DNA from: Lunularia cruciata
Taxonomy: Eukaryota; Streptophyta; Marchantiopsida; Lunulariales; Lunulariaceae
Assembly: GCA_948567375.1 (NCBI GenBank)
Contig: OX419762.1
Span: forward strand, 14,762,001-14,826,000
DNA length: 64,000 nt
Reading direction: 5' to 3'
The notes beneath the pieces were generated by a model. That model did no database searches. It was given only the letters and a program-made list of their open reading frames with translations, and was not told the DNA's origin. Position 1 is the first letter of the stretch. Each line of letters starts with the position of its first letter. The translations under genes were made by a program, and so were the position numbers. Below, one piece after another: positions 39,421 through 50,285 of this stretch.

Positions 39421-39743
39421 AAGGAATATTTCATGTCGGAAGCTCAAAATTGCATGGATAAGGTACCCTTGGAAAGCTCTTGATGAAACAAATAGGGAGG
39501 AGAAAGGTAACATATTTTCTTTTAGGGAGGATTTTTCATTTTGTGAGGCCTGATTCATTTGTCTAGGCTTCTGAAATTGGCTCTAAATTTTTCAAGTTAT
39601 TTTTGGCCTTTGCCCTATTAGTGGAAGTATTCTTTTGGTGACACCTCTATCTGATCTACTTAGACCATCATATACAACATCCCTTAAGATATTACTAACC
39701 TAATTTCCACCTCTAGATACTATGCCTAGCTAATAATATTACA
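39421..39743 (-). repeat. 5' LTR of A2, part 2 (U3 start)
   Basis: Continues the A LTR from the point after the hAT-like insert to its terminal TATTACA. Comparison with the intact LTR at 41313-41884 shows the two fragments belong to one LTR. Followed directly by the target duplication AACAA at 39744-39748. Confidence 0.8.
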
Positions 39744-39748
39744 AACAA

Positions 39749-41312
39749 CCATCACACCAACATAATAGTAGCTCCACCAAAAGAGCCATATAGTATACAC
39801 CGCAAGCCTACACGTGAAAGTGCCAAGCTTGGGTCCATAATGCTATCAATGTTTGGGAAGTGGCATGGCACACAATTGTGCATATGATCTTTCCATATGA
39901 CACCGTCATGTCCATCCAACATGAGGATTACAGAAGGAAAATCCTTATGCATTCTTAAGATAGTAAGGCCTATAATAACATCAAGTGTCATCAATACAAT
40001 GTGCTATAGATATACATAGTCATTTGGATGAATTGATGGATTGAGGATCTATAACCTTTTTCACAAATACTAGTATAGCATAAAATTTCCTAATGCTAAG
40101 AAATCCCTAGGTTCTCAAAGGCCATTGGCATCACTTTCCAAAAGATCTATGCCCGGTGAGAACATGTGCTCATCCATACCTTTGAATCATCCAAGTCCAA
40201 TAGTAGCATCATGATCAATGGCTACAAGTAAATATGGATCTTGTCCATAGGGTAGAAATTAAGGAGAGAGGATGCTAAGGATAGTTACCAACTAAACCAA
40301 TAGCCCATGTCCAACCAAGGTAATTGGAGATCCCAATCTCCTAAGTGGTCTCCATACAAATTGTACTTATGCAATCTTCTCTTTGTTGTTTGAACCACTC
40401 TCTCTGCTATGCATCTACCTTAGGGTGATCTTAGTAAAATGATCAATCAAGGCCTTATCACACAAGACTTGAAACTCTCCCAAGAACTCTATACCTTGAT
40501 CAATCAAAACCTCAACTTATGCACCAAAATGATTAAGAACTTGATCTAGGAACAAGTATGTTATCCTTTCACTAGATTGTTGAAAGTGCCACCAACTCAA
40601 TCCACTTAGAGAAGTGCTCCACCATAACCAAAATATATCAATGATATCTCATAGTCAATGATAAAGGTCCAACAAAGTCCAAACTCCAATGGTATCCCAA
40701 TCCCATGATAGGTAATGGGTGTAATTGTGGCAGAGGAGCATTAAATGATGCTCTAACTTGATCACAAACTACATATCTAGACAACAAACTATTGTACATT
40801 GGTCTACATACTGCACCACTAATAATGACTCTAGAGTAAGCTATATGTATGCTTTACTCCAAAATGTCCTAGCTCCTCATGAGCATGACATACAAATTGT
40901 AGTCTTTGAGATGGAAGTGGTATTACTCATAGTCTACCATCCTTCCATACATGAAGAAGGTGTATGCACTCCAATCTAAGCTACTTAGCATGTTTGAGGA
41001 CATGATCCCTCTCCTTGGCACCAATTGTGCCACCTACAATACCAATGGAAAGATAATCCATCACTAAGACATCATCATGAACATTTTATACTAATATCTC
41101 TACCTCTTGGATTTGTGATCTCAATAACTCCTCCTATATGTGCTAAGAGAGATACCATCAAGGCCTCAAAAATCTACATAGAAAGGTAGATACATGCCAA
41201 CTTGGCAATATCTCCTCATCTGTCTCACCATGCCAATGTGCTCTAGTTTGATCGTGCTGGTTGGGACATGGGTTCTACTCAACCCATCTACATCATGGTT
41301 CATCACTCCAGG
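39749..41312 (-). pseudogene. B1 integrase and PHD-like region, decayed
   Basis: Transcript order runs from high to low coordinates: integrase core (about 40760-40500), the SFSPYFLLYGQDP-like region (about 40290-40200), then a tail 39994-39752 with LDGHDGVIWKDHMHNC, CHFPNIDSIMDPSL and LRCILYGSFGGATIMLV, colinear with B2 43883-43623. The second Cys of the CxxC pair in the PHD-like block has mutated to Tyr. No intact frame. Confidence 0.75.
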
Positions 41313-41884
41313 TGTAATACCAATAGCTAGACATATTATATAGAGATGAAAGCTTGGAACATCTAGAAGGATATTATATATAATGGACTAAGTAGATAAG
41401 ATAGAGGTGTCACCAAAAGAGTACTTCTACTAATAGAGCACCAAAAATAGCCAAAAAACTTTAGAGCAAATTTCTATAATTAGGTCTCAAAAAGGTATAT
41501 AATCCATCCCATAGGAAAAAAGTGTAACCTTCTCTCTACTATTTGTCTCATTGAGAGCTTTCCAATGGTATCTCAACCATATAATTTTGAGATTCTTATA
41601 AGAATATTCTCTAAATAATCCATCCAATCAATCATTATTGACCCACCAAATAGGACAAAAACCAACATCTACCTCATGCATACAACTAATCTAAGAGTGG
41701 AGCTTGTTGAAATATCACTAATCCATGTATCTAATCCAAGGATGGAGCTTCCTTTGAAGGAATCTCCTTTGCTATATAATAAAGACAAGGTGCTCCTTTG
41801 GGGGCATTGGAGTATTGAGTGTGTAGCTTTGTGTTTCTTTTGTTGTGTTTCTCTTGTAAGTTTTCTTACCCTTGGAATATTACA
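41313..41884 (+). mobile_element. Solo LTR of family A with 5-bp target duplication CCAGG
   Basis: 572 bp, beginning TGTAATACCAATAGC and ending GGAATATTACA, flanked by CCAGG at 41308-41312 and 41885-41889. TATA-like CTATATAATAAAG at about 41773-41785. No internal region follows on either side; B1 continues on both sides and B2 shows the uninterrupted site. It fits recombination between two LTRs of a former insertion. It is the best copy for defining the LTR, and it lies in the opposite orientation to B1. Confidence 0.93.
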
Positions 41885-42780
41885 CCAGGTTTATGAATAA
41901 CTATCAAATCACTCCTAAAAAATTAGAGCCTATCATGCAAGCTTCCCTAAGAGCTTGTTGACCTCCATCAACCACTTCAATGGTTGATGATCAATGACGA
42001 GAGTGAAGAGTTACAAATAGGTAACATCAGAAATATGCTACTGCCCACACTATTGCCAAGCATTCTCTCTCATATGAATTATATTTGCATGTGTTGAATT
42101 GTTGAAGCAATTAGCATAGGTCACCACAAACTCTTTCTCCTCATCATTTTGTTGGGTGAGCACTGCTCCAAGTCCCATGTACTCTAATGAGTATGAACTT
42201 GGAATGGTCATCCTTTGATTGATCTCTTAAGAATAAGGACAAATATCAACCTCTCCTTGAGTTACATAAAAGCTCTCTTTTGCTCATCTCCCTAACACCA
42301 CTTATGTGTAGGCTTGGTCAGCTTTGTAAAAGCCTTGGCAATGGCACTAAATCCTCTAACATATTGGTGATAGAAGTTCACCAACCCAAGGAATGCTTAC
42401 ACTCTACTCACATCTATAGGACAAGGTGTGCAATAGCCTCCACCTTGGTATGCTAAACACCAAGTCCTCTAGGGTAGATAGTGTGACCCATATATTGAAC
42501 TTACTTGTGGAAAAATTTGCATTTCCCAAGATGTAATTTGAGTACATGAGATCTCAATCTCTCAAACATCTCCAACAAATGTCTCTCATACTCCTCCACA
42601 ATTGTGCTATAGACCAAAATGTCATTAATATAGTACCAAGTAAAATTTAATCTTGCTAAGATCTTGTCCATTACCCTTTTGAACTCAAGAAGAGCACTTT
42701 TAACTCAAATGGTAAGAGCCTCCACTAATATAATACATCCTTGCCGTGAGGATCAATTGCCCAAAAAAATATCTTGAACT
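41885..42780 (-). pseudogene. B1 RNase H and partial RT, decayed
   Basis: Colinear with 45270-46150 of B2, which encodes RNase H and RT. Ends inside RT near 42780 where B2's LTR region begins. Stops in all frames. Confidence 0.75.
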
Positions 42781-43622
42781 TGTCCTCCTTTGCCATGCAT
42801 ATATACATCGCTACACAACATAAATTGTTATAGAAGCACAACTCACATATAAGTGATACATGGACTCTAAAGTGCCAAAATAATCAATTTGTTTACACAA
42901 CTCAAATAACACTCAATCAGATCAGTACTTGATCTATCACTCCCTAATTTGCCAATATTTGGGCACTAATTACAGTCAAGCCACACTTACTCTAGCTAAG
43001 AGAATCCAAGTGATTCTCACCAGCCTCTATCCACCATAGCCAAGAACTCGAAGGTTGACATTAGAGAAGTGAGCTCTTTGGAACTACACTTCAAAATTAT
43101 GCTCCCTGGTCTCCAACCCTAATGGTCCTACTAATGGCACATCCAACAGTGAAAATGCAACTAATTGATGAGAGGTCCCACCAAGTAGTTAGTACCCTAA
43201 ACACAAAATCTAATTGTCAACAAGTAGTCTATGAGTAACTACCAAAATACTCTTGACTACCAACAGTACTACTCCAAAATTTGAAAAATCTAGGTGTGAA
43301 GCTATAAATGGTATGAAAATTGGCATGTGTATATACAATGCTATACAATATACATTGCTATAAAACATACATTTTTGTCAACATCACACACTATAGAAGC
43401 ACAACTCACACATAAGTCATACGTGGATTCTAAAGTGCCACAATTGTCTCCCTAGCTGGCGGTTAGGTCCCTCTAACTCCAAATAGCCATCAACTCCAAA
43501 TATATGGTATACCCTATGGTGGGCAAAAGATCAGGAGGCTGGGTGCTATTGAGCCTCATCATTAGTTGCTTGTCTGCAATCTACACCATATAAAGGATGA
43601 ACCAACTATAGATCAAGTATAT

Positions 43623-43883
43623 CTAGGACTCAACCATTGTCCTTGAGGAATCACCATGAGGGGAGGAGTCATACATGCCATATGCTATATGCCATCCGCT
43701 CAAAGAACTATCACACACTAACATAGTAGCAACTCCACCTGAAGAATTGCATAACATACACCGCAAGCCTACACATACAAGTGCCAAGCTTGTGTCCATA
43801 ATACCATCAATGTTTGGGAGGTGGTATGGCACATCATTGCACACATGATCTTTCCAAACAATGCCATCATGACCTTTTGACAT
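43623..43883 (-). pseudogene. B2 integrase C-terminal tail with PHD-finger-like block
   Basis: The frame reads KGHDGIVWKDHVCNDVPYHL, then LPNIDGIMDTSLAL, then LRCMLCNSSGGVATMLVCDS and SLSGWHIAY. CxxC, eleven residues, CD, then WH is the spacing of a PHD finger (C4HC3); the second Cys of the second pair and the Cys after WH appear mutated to Ser and Tyr. It lies downstream of the integrase core, in the place where plant chromoviruses carry a chromodomain. Not functional in this copy. Confidence 0.6.
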
Positions 43884-44076
43884 AAGGACTCAAGATGGAA
43901 AAACCTCATGTACTCTCAAGATAGTATAACCTATAGAAACATCAAGTGTTGTTGGTGTTGTTTGCTATAAATATACATAATCACTTGGATGAAATTGACA
44001 AATTGAGTGTCTATAACCTCCTCCTCAAATAGTAGCATAGCATAAGGTATCCTTATGCTGAGCAATTGCCAAGTTC

Positions 44077-44760
44077 TCAAAGGCCATTATCATCATTCTC
44101 CAAAAGATCTCTACCCATTGAGAACATGCGCTCATCTTCTAGGTCACCCAAGTCCAACACTATAATAACATCTTGACAAATGGCTGTAGGTAAATTTGGA
44201 TCTTGTCCATAGAGTAGAAAATAAGGAGAGAAAGATGCTAAAGAGTCTTGCCAACTGAACCAATAGCCCATGGCCAACCAAGGTAACTAGAGATCCCAAT
44301 CTCCCAAGTGGCCTCTCTACAAACCATACTTTTGCAATCTCCTCACCGTCTAAACCACTCTCTCTACTCATCCATCTACCTTAGGGTGATCTTGGGAGGA
44401 AGTTTGATGATCAATCAAAGCTTTGTCACACAAGAACTCAAACTCTCCCAAGAACTCTATACCATGATCAGTCAAAACCTCATTTGGTGCACCAAAATAA
44501 CTCAGAACCCAATCTAGGAACAAGTAAGTTGTCCTTCACTGGACTTGTTAGGAAGTGCCACTAGCTCAATCCACTTGGAGAAGTGCTCCACCATCACCAG
44601 AACATACCAATGATGTCTCACAATCAATGGTAAAGGTCCAACAAAGTTCAAATTCCAATGGTAACCCAATCCTATGATAGGTAATGGGTGTAATTGTAGC
44701 ATAAGAGCATTAAATGATGCTTCAACTTGATCAAAAACCACACATCTAGAAACAAATTAT
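44077..44760 (-). pseudogene. B2 integrase core, decayed
   Basis: Two frames: 44741-44514 with ASFNALMLQLHPLPIIGLGY, then FVGPLPL and YVLVMVEHFSKWIELVALPN, and 44277-44077 with LASFSPYFLLYGQDPNLPTA and later LGDLEDERMF. The pattern is that of Ty3/gypsy integrase. The first catalytic Asp before VGPLP seems replaced by Asn. Confidence 0.8.
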
Positions 44761-45341
44761 TATACATCAATCTGCATACCATGCCACCAATAATGACTCT
44801 AGAGTAAGTTATATGTACGCTTTACTCCAACATAACCTAGCTCCTCATGAGCATGACAAACCAACTATAGTCTCTGCATTGGATGTGGTACTACTTGCAC
44901 TTTACCATCCTCCCATACATGCAAAAGATGTCTGACTTCCAATCTGAATGGCTTGTTGAAGAACATGGTCTCCCTCCTTGGCCCCAATTGTATCACCCAC
45001 AACACCAGTGTAATGTTAATCCATCACTAAGACATCATGAATGTCTTGTACCACTATCTCCACTCTTTGGATTTGTAATCTCAATAACTTCTCTTGTATG
45101 CACTAGAGAGATACTACCAAAGCCTCAAAAAATATACAAAGAAAGGCAGATGCATGCCAACCTAGCACCATCTCCTCATTTGTCTTACCATGCCAACGTG
45201 CTCCAATCTGATCTTGTTGGCTGGGACATGGGTTTCTCCTCAATCCATTTGCATCACGGTTCACCACTCTAGGCTATGAATATGAAATCATACTCCTATA
45301 AAATCAGAACCCACCGTGCAAGCTTCCTTGAAAGCTTGTTG

Positions 45342-46330
45342 TCAACCACTACAGTGGTTGATGATCACTGATGAGAGTAAAGGAGTTACCAAATAGGTAA
45401 CATTGGAAAAATGTGCTACCCCCCATGTTGCTGCCAAGCACTCTCTCTCATATGAACTATACTTCACCTTTGTTGAATTGTTGGAGTAACTAGTATAGGC
45501 CACCACAAACTCCTTCCTCTCATCATCATTTTTGATGAGCACTACTCCAAGCTCCAACATACTCCAACCAATGTGAACCTAAAATGGTCATCCTCTAATT
45601 GGTCTCTTCAAAATAGGAGTAGATGTCAACCTCTCCTTGAGCTCTACAAAAGCTCTCTCCTGCTCATCTCCCCAATACCACTCTTGTGTAAGCTTGGTGA
45701 GCTTTGTCAAGGCCTTGGCAATTGCACTAAATCCTCTTACATAACAGTAATAGAAGTTTGCCAATGCAAGGACTCTCTCACATCCATAGGCCAAGGAATA
45801 CATGCAATAACCTCCACCTTGGTCTGTTGAACACCAAGTTCTCCATGGTAGATAGTGTGACTCAACTACTCAACTTGCTTGTGTAAGAACCTACACTTCT
45901 CAAGATTTAATTTGAATCCATGAGATCTCAACCTCTCAAACACCTTTAACAAATGTCTCTCATGCTCCTCCATAGTAGTGCTATAGACCAAAATATCATC
46001 AATATAACACCAAGCAAAATCCAATCTAGGATCTTGTCCATGACTCTTTGGAACTTAGCAAGAGTATACTTTAACCTAAATGGTAAGAACCTCCATTGAT
46101 ATAACACATTCTTATTGTGAGGATCAATAGCCCAAAATGCTATCTTGGACTTATCCTCCTCCCTGATCAGCAACTGATGATATCTTGCTTGCAAATCCAA
46201 AATATTGAAGACCTTTGCATGCCCAATTGCATCAAAGATCTCCTCCAATGTAGGCATGGCATACAGATCAGCCCTAGTCTGTAAGTTGATAGGACGGTTA
46301 TCTCCATACATCTACTTATCTATGTTGTTG
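45342..46330 (-). pseudogene. B2 reverse transcriptase and RNase H, decayed
   Basis: RT 46311-45946: DNRPINLQTRADLYAMPTLE, HAKVFNILDLQARYHQLLIR, QWRFLPFRLKYTLAKFQRVM, then a frame change before the catalytic CYIDDILVYS read near 46010-45985. Thumb/connection 45803-45588 (FSAIAKALTKLTKLTQEWYW and LKERLTSTPIL). RNase H 45560-45342 (LGVVLIKNDDERKEFVVAYT, YSSYERECLAATWGVAHFS). The catalytic YIDD is still readable but frames are broken. Confidence 0.85.
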
Positions 46331-49280
46331 CCATGCATATCCTTCTTGGTTGGCATTATGTAGTTGATGCATATTCTCCATGTGAAATCTCCACCAAACC
46401 AGCCTCAAAAAGGTCTTACTTTTGAGCCCTACTACCGATCAGCCCTATTCAAATTCCCTCCATGTCATTATATCAATAGGGATGTCGGAAAACTGATGTA
46501 CTGCTAGTTAGCTGCTCAATGCATATACTAGGACCCTTTAGAGCACTCAAATCTTTCACACTAAAGGCAAAAAAACTCATGTAGCTCCTCAAGAACCTCC
46601 AAACTCTTTGTCTTTCCTCACTTATTAGCTTGGGTCCAAGATCTAGCTACCAAGTATCCTTTGTAGTTTTCATAGGAGTGGAAGACATACTGACTAGCTA
46701 CTACATTGGGCTAGTAGTGTAATGCTCCCAACCATTAAAGGTCCCAACCTCAATGTGAAAAACTTTCTCTAATCTGCTACAAGCTCCATATGTCCTCTAG
46801 TTGCATCCCAAGTAGACCAAGGATGTAATCCAAGTAGACCATGCTCACCTGGATGGACTCCAAGTAGACCACTCTCCCTAGTAGCCATTGGCTATGTCCC
46901 AAGAATATCTTGTCCACTTGATCCATCACCCTCAACATGTGTTTGAATCATCTCCATAGGTATAGAGCTCACAAGTGTCCAAGTGTTGATACCTATCAAG
47001 CACATCCTACACTGCTCTGGTAAGCCAAGGCTCACAATCCAAGTCAAATAATCCATAGCTTGACCTAACACTAAATGCCTAGATGCCTTTGACACTATTG
47101 GAACAATTGTAATATTGGTGCAAAAACCCATTGCCCGCTCTTTCTCATTGGTGTTGGGCATTAACTGCCATAACTAAGTCCCAAACAAGTCCAAGACCTC
47201 CCTCTTGAAAAGCATGGGAGTTTAGGAATCTCATAAGTGTGGGAAAACCAGCTCAAGGTTGTCCAACTAGGTTCACCACTACCATGGATGACATATCAGC
47301 CACTACCACTATTTGAGATTGATTCCCAACATCCAAGATGTCATCAACAATGATGTTGTCTAATCATTGTATCCTATCATAAGTGCATTGTAGACCAAGA
47401 CCTCCCTCTTGAAAAGCATGGGAGTTAAGGAATCTCATAAGTGTGGGAAAACCAGCTCGAGGTTGTCCAACTAGGTTCACCACTACCATGGATGACATAT
47501 CAGCCACTACCACTATTTGAGATTGATTCCCAACATCCAAGATGTCATCAACAATGATGTGGTCTAATCATTGTATCCTATCATAAGTGCATTGTAGAAC
47601 CTCTCTAGGTGAGAGGTTTTTTTACCAAAGATGAAGACAATGAGCTTGTGATCCCACTCTAGTTGCATCTAACAACATGGTAGGTCCCATCCAAGAATGT
47701 ATCTATTGTGTACTTACCACCACTTGGGTACAAGAATCACCCATCAAAGAAATGTTCTCCAAAATCTAAGTTGGAGAATAGGATATATGAACTTGGAGAT
47801 GTTGTAGTATTTGGAATATCTCCCAAAACACACCAGAATGGGGATCCTTAAGATCCAAACCTTGGCCTACATGTGCATGTCCCTAACATAGCCATCCAAA
47901 AATTACCTAATGAATAGGACCATGTCTCTTCAAATCTTGCCACTCCAGTAAGGAAATGTTTGTTGGTAGGATCTTTTGGTAACTCCTAACTGCTGACATT
48001 GGTAATAAATCAAGTTATTGATAGGCCAAGTGTACCATATGATGTAGAGAGACTTGCCTAGTAGTCTCATATCTCTCTACATACAAGTACCTCTATACTT
48101 GTATACTTGCCTGTAGTACCGCAATTAGTACAATAATAATCCCATCCATACAACTCCAATAGACATACTGCCTCTATTGGATATTGTCAAGCAATGAGTG
48201 TGGTATCTAAAGGTATCAAGGTAATTGACTCTGGAAGCTCATCCTCACATTGGTCTCTTGGTGATACAAAGAATCCACTCCAAACCTACTGCACCAACCA
48301 ATCTGCATGCTATTGCAATGCCTTATTTGGACTCCACAATGGAACAATCCCACTCGTACTCCAAATCCAAGTGATCTCTGTTATTGGAGTATCCTTTGCA
48401 TAGGCATTCCCCTCAATAGGCACCATGCAAATAACATAACCACTAAAAGCTGAAACTAAAGCTGCCATGGTCTTGAACTATAGTGAGCCAAGACTACCAC
48501 TATTGAAGCATACTAGTATGCAACATACCCGTCCCTCACTAACTACTGACCTGGTCTATAAGCAGTTATCTCCTCCCAATAGTCGATACTAAAACCCATG
48601 GAGTATAACACTACCCCCCCTCCCCCCAACTAACACATCATATGACTCAACTAATGTCGTAATGGCCTAAGCTCTCACCACAAAGCTATCAATCAGATGA
48701 CCTGGCTGAAATTGAACAACAAGCTCTCCATATGTGATGTACTATGGAGAACCATCCCTAGATAAGTTTGGATTTGAAATGGACACCTCTCCATATCGGT
48801 CTTCCGTAACTCCAAATTGACAACTACAGCCTTCTCCAACATAAGGGGCTATGGACCAGAGTATAGTAAGACCCTCTATTGTATTTAGATCTTCCCTAAA
48901 GGTCCCACCAAACAAAACTTCCCCCTCTGGTTATCCAAGAAGACAACTCTAGGTGTAAACCGCATTCACTCAAAGGCCGGTCTAGTTGGTAACTCCTCCA
49001 ATCTAACCATTGTTGCTTGCCATAAACCATTTGTTGCTGAGTGAATCCCATGCTCCTCAACCAAGTTAGCTCCACTATCAACCACCTTTGCTCTAGTAGT
49101 AGGAACCTCATCATCCATACTTTCACAAAGCATGGCAACTAATGGGAACACTGGGGTTGAGTCAACTCCCAAGGTAAACATGTCACTGGCTAAGAATAAT
49201 GGAAAGCACATAATCAACTAAGCCTCCCCCAACATTGTGCTAGACTCAATTTGTGTAGTAGCATGTGGTTATCTAGTAGG
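46331..49280 (-). pseudogene. B2 region between RT and gag (protease/gag end), heavily decayed
   Basis: Colinear with B3 54540-56900, which shows that it belongs to element B. Broken frames only; 48966-49217 reads as LEELPTRP and VVDSGANLVEEHG, the latter resembling a retropepsin-type DSGA segment, on weak grounds. It includes a 204-bp tandem duplication described separately. Confidence 0.55.
47191..47598. repeat. Tandem duplication of 204 bp inside B2
   Basis: Two adjacent near-identical copies, 47191-47394 and 47395-47598, differing at only a few bases (for example GTTTAGG/GTTAAGG, CTCAAGG/CTCGAGG, GTTGTC/GTGGTC). B3 has a single diverged copy at the matching place, so the doubling is specific to B2 and young compared with the element. 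Confidence 0.95.
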
Positions 49281-50285
49281 TGTAATGTTCCAAGGATAGC
49301 AGAGAAATATAGAAGAGAAAACATAGGTTTCACACTCAAAGTTTGGTGCCCCAAGGGAGCACTTTCTCTTTATTATATAGCCAAAGAAGATCTCCTCCAA
49401 GGATGCTCCACCATAGGATTAGATACATGGGAAAGTGACTCGTCAACAAGCTCCACCCATAGATTACTTGCTTGGATGGGTGACATGTCAGTCTTGGTCC
49501 CATTTGGTTGGTCAAACAAGCTTTGACCAAAGGGAATCTTTTAGGGAATCTTCCTATAGGAATCTCAAAATCACATGGTTGAGGTATTGTTGGAAAGCTC
49601 TTAGTGAGACAAAGTAAGGAGGAGGGAAGGCTAGTCTTTCCTTTGTTGATGGGGGGGAGAGATGTGCACATTTTTGAGACCTAATTCATCCGTTTAGGCC
49701 TCTAAAATTACCTCTAAAGTTTTCAGGCTTAATTTGGTTTATGCACTATTAGAAGAATTGCTCTTTTGGTGATACATCTACCTGATCTACTTCATACATT
49801 ATCTGTACCTTTAGAACATATGATCTAGCTATTGATTCTAAAGTCTTCACATTTTTTAGGTCTAATTCATCCATTTAGGCCTCCAAAATTACCTTTGAAG
49901 TTTTCAGGCCTATTTTAGCTTCTGCCCTATTAGTAGAAGTGCTCTTTTGGTGATACCTCTATCTGATCTGAGTTCTCCTTCATGTGTAACATCCTTCCAA
50001 ATGTCACCATCCCAAGTTTCACCTCTAGATCATATGCCTAACTATTGATTCTAAAGTTTTTGAGCATGTTTTGGCCTATTAATAGAAGTACTCTTTTGGT
50101 GATACCTCTAGATTATCTACTTAGTCTATCATGTATAAAATCCTTCTAGATGTTACCAAACCAAATTTCATCTCTAGATCATCTATCTAACTATTGGTAT
50201 TACAATCCAGCATGTATAACATCCTCCCAAATGTTACCAAACCAAATTTCATCTCTAGATCATATGTCTAGCTATTGGTATTACA
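49281..50285 (-). mobile_element. Solo LTR of family A with tandemly multiplied U3 end
   Basis: Starts TGTAATGTTCCAAGG at 49281 and ends TTGGTATTACA at 50285, flanked by GTAGG (49276-49280) and ATAGG (50286-50290), a 4-of-5 match. 1005 bp instead of about 570-690, because the terminal U3 segment (CTCTTTTGGTGATACCTC through the LTR end) is present about four times, the last repeats near 49840-50040, 50040-50206 and 50207-50285. TATA-like box at about 49365-49380 (- strand). Confidence 0.88.

Larger units (their letters stand above)
30257..39743 (-). mobile_element. Element A2: full-length family A Ty3/gypsy retrotransposon, inserted in B1 and carrying a hAT
   Basis: Transcribed from high to low coordinates. 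5' LTR at 36700-39743 (split by a hAT-like insert 36861-39420), primer binding site 36687-36698, gag/pol relic 31461-36686, polypurine tract next to 31461, 3' LTR region 30257-31460. Flanked by AACAA on both sides. Both LTRs end in TGTAAT/ATTACA-type termini (the left one mutated to TATAAT). Dead: pol is broken by many stops. Confidence 0.87.
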
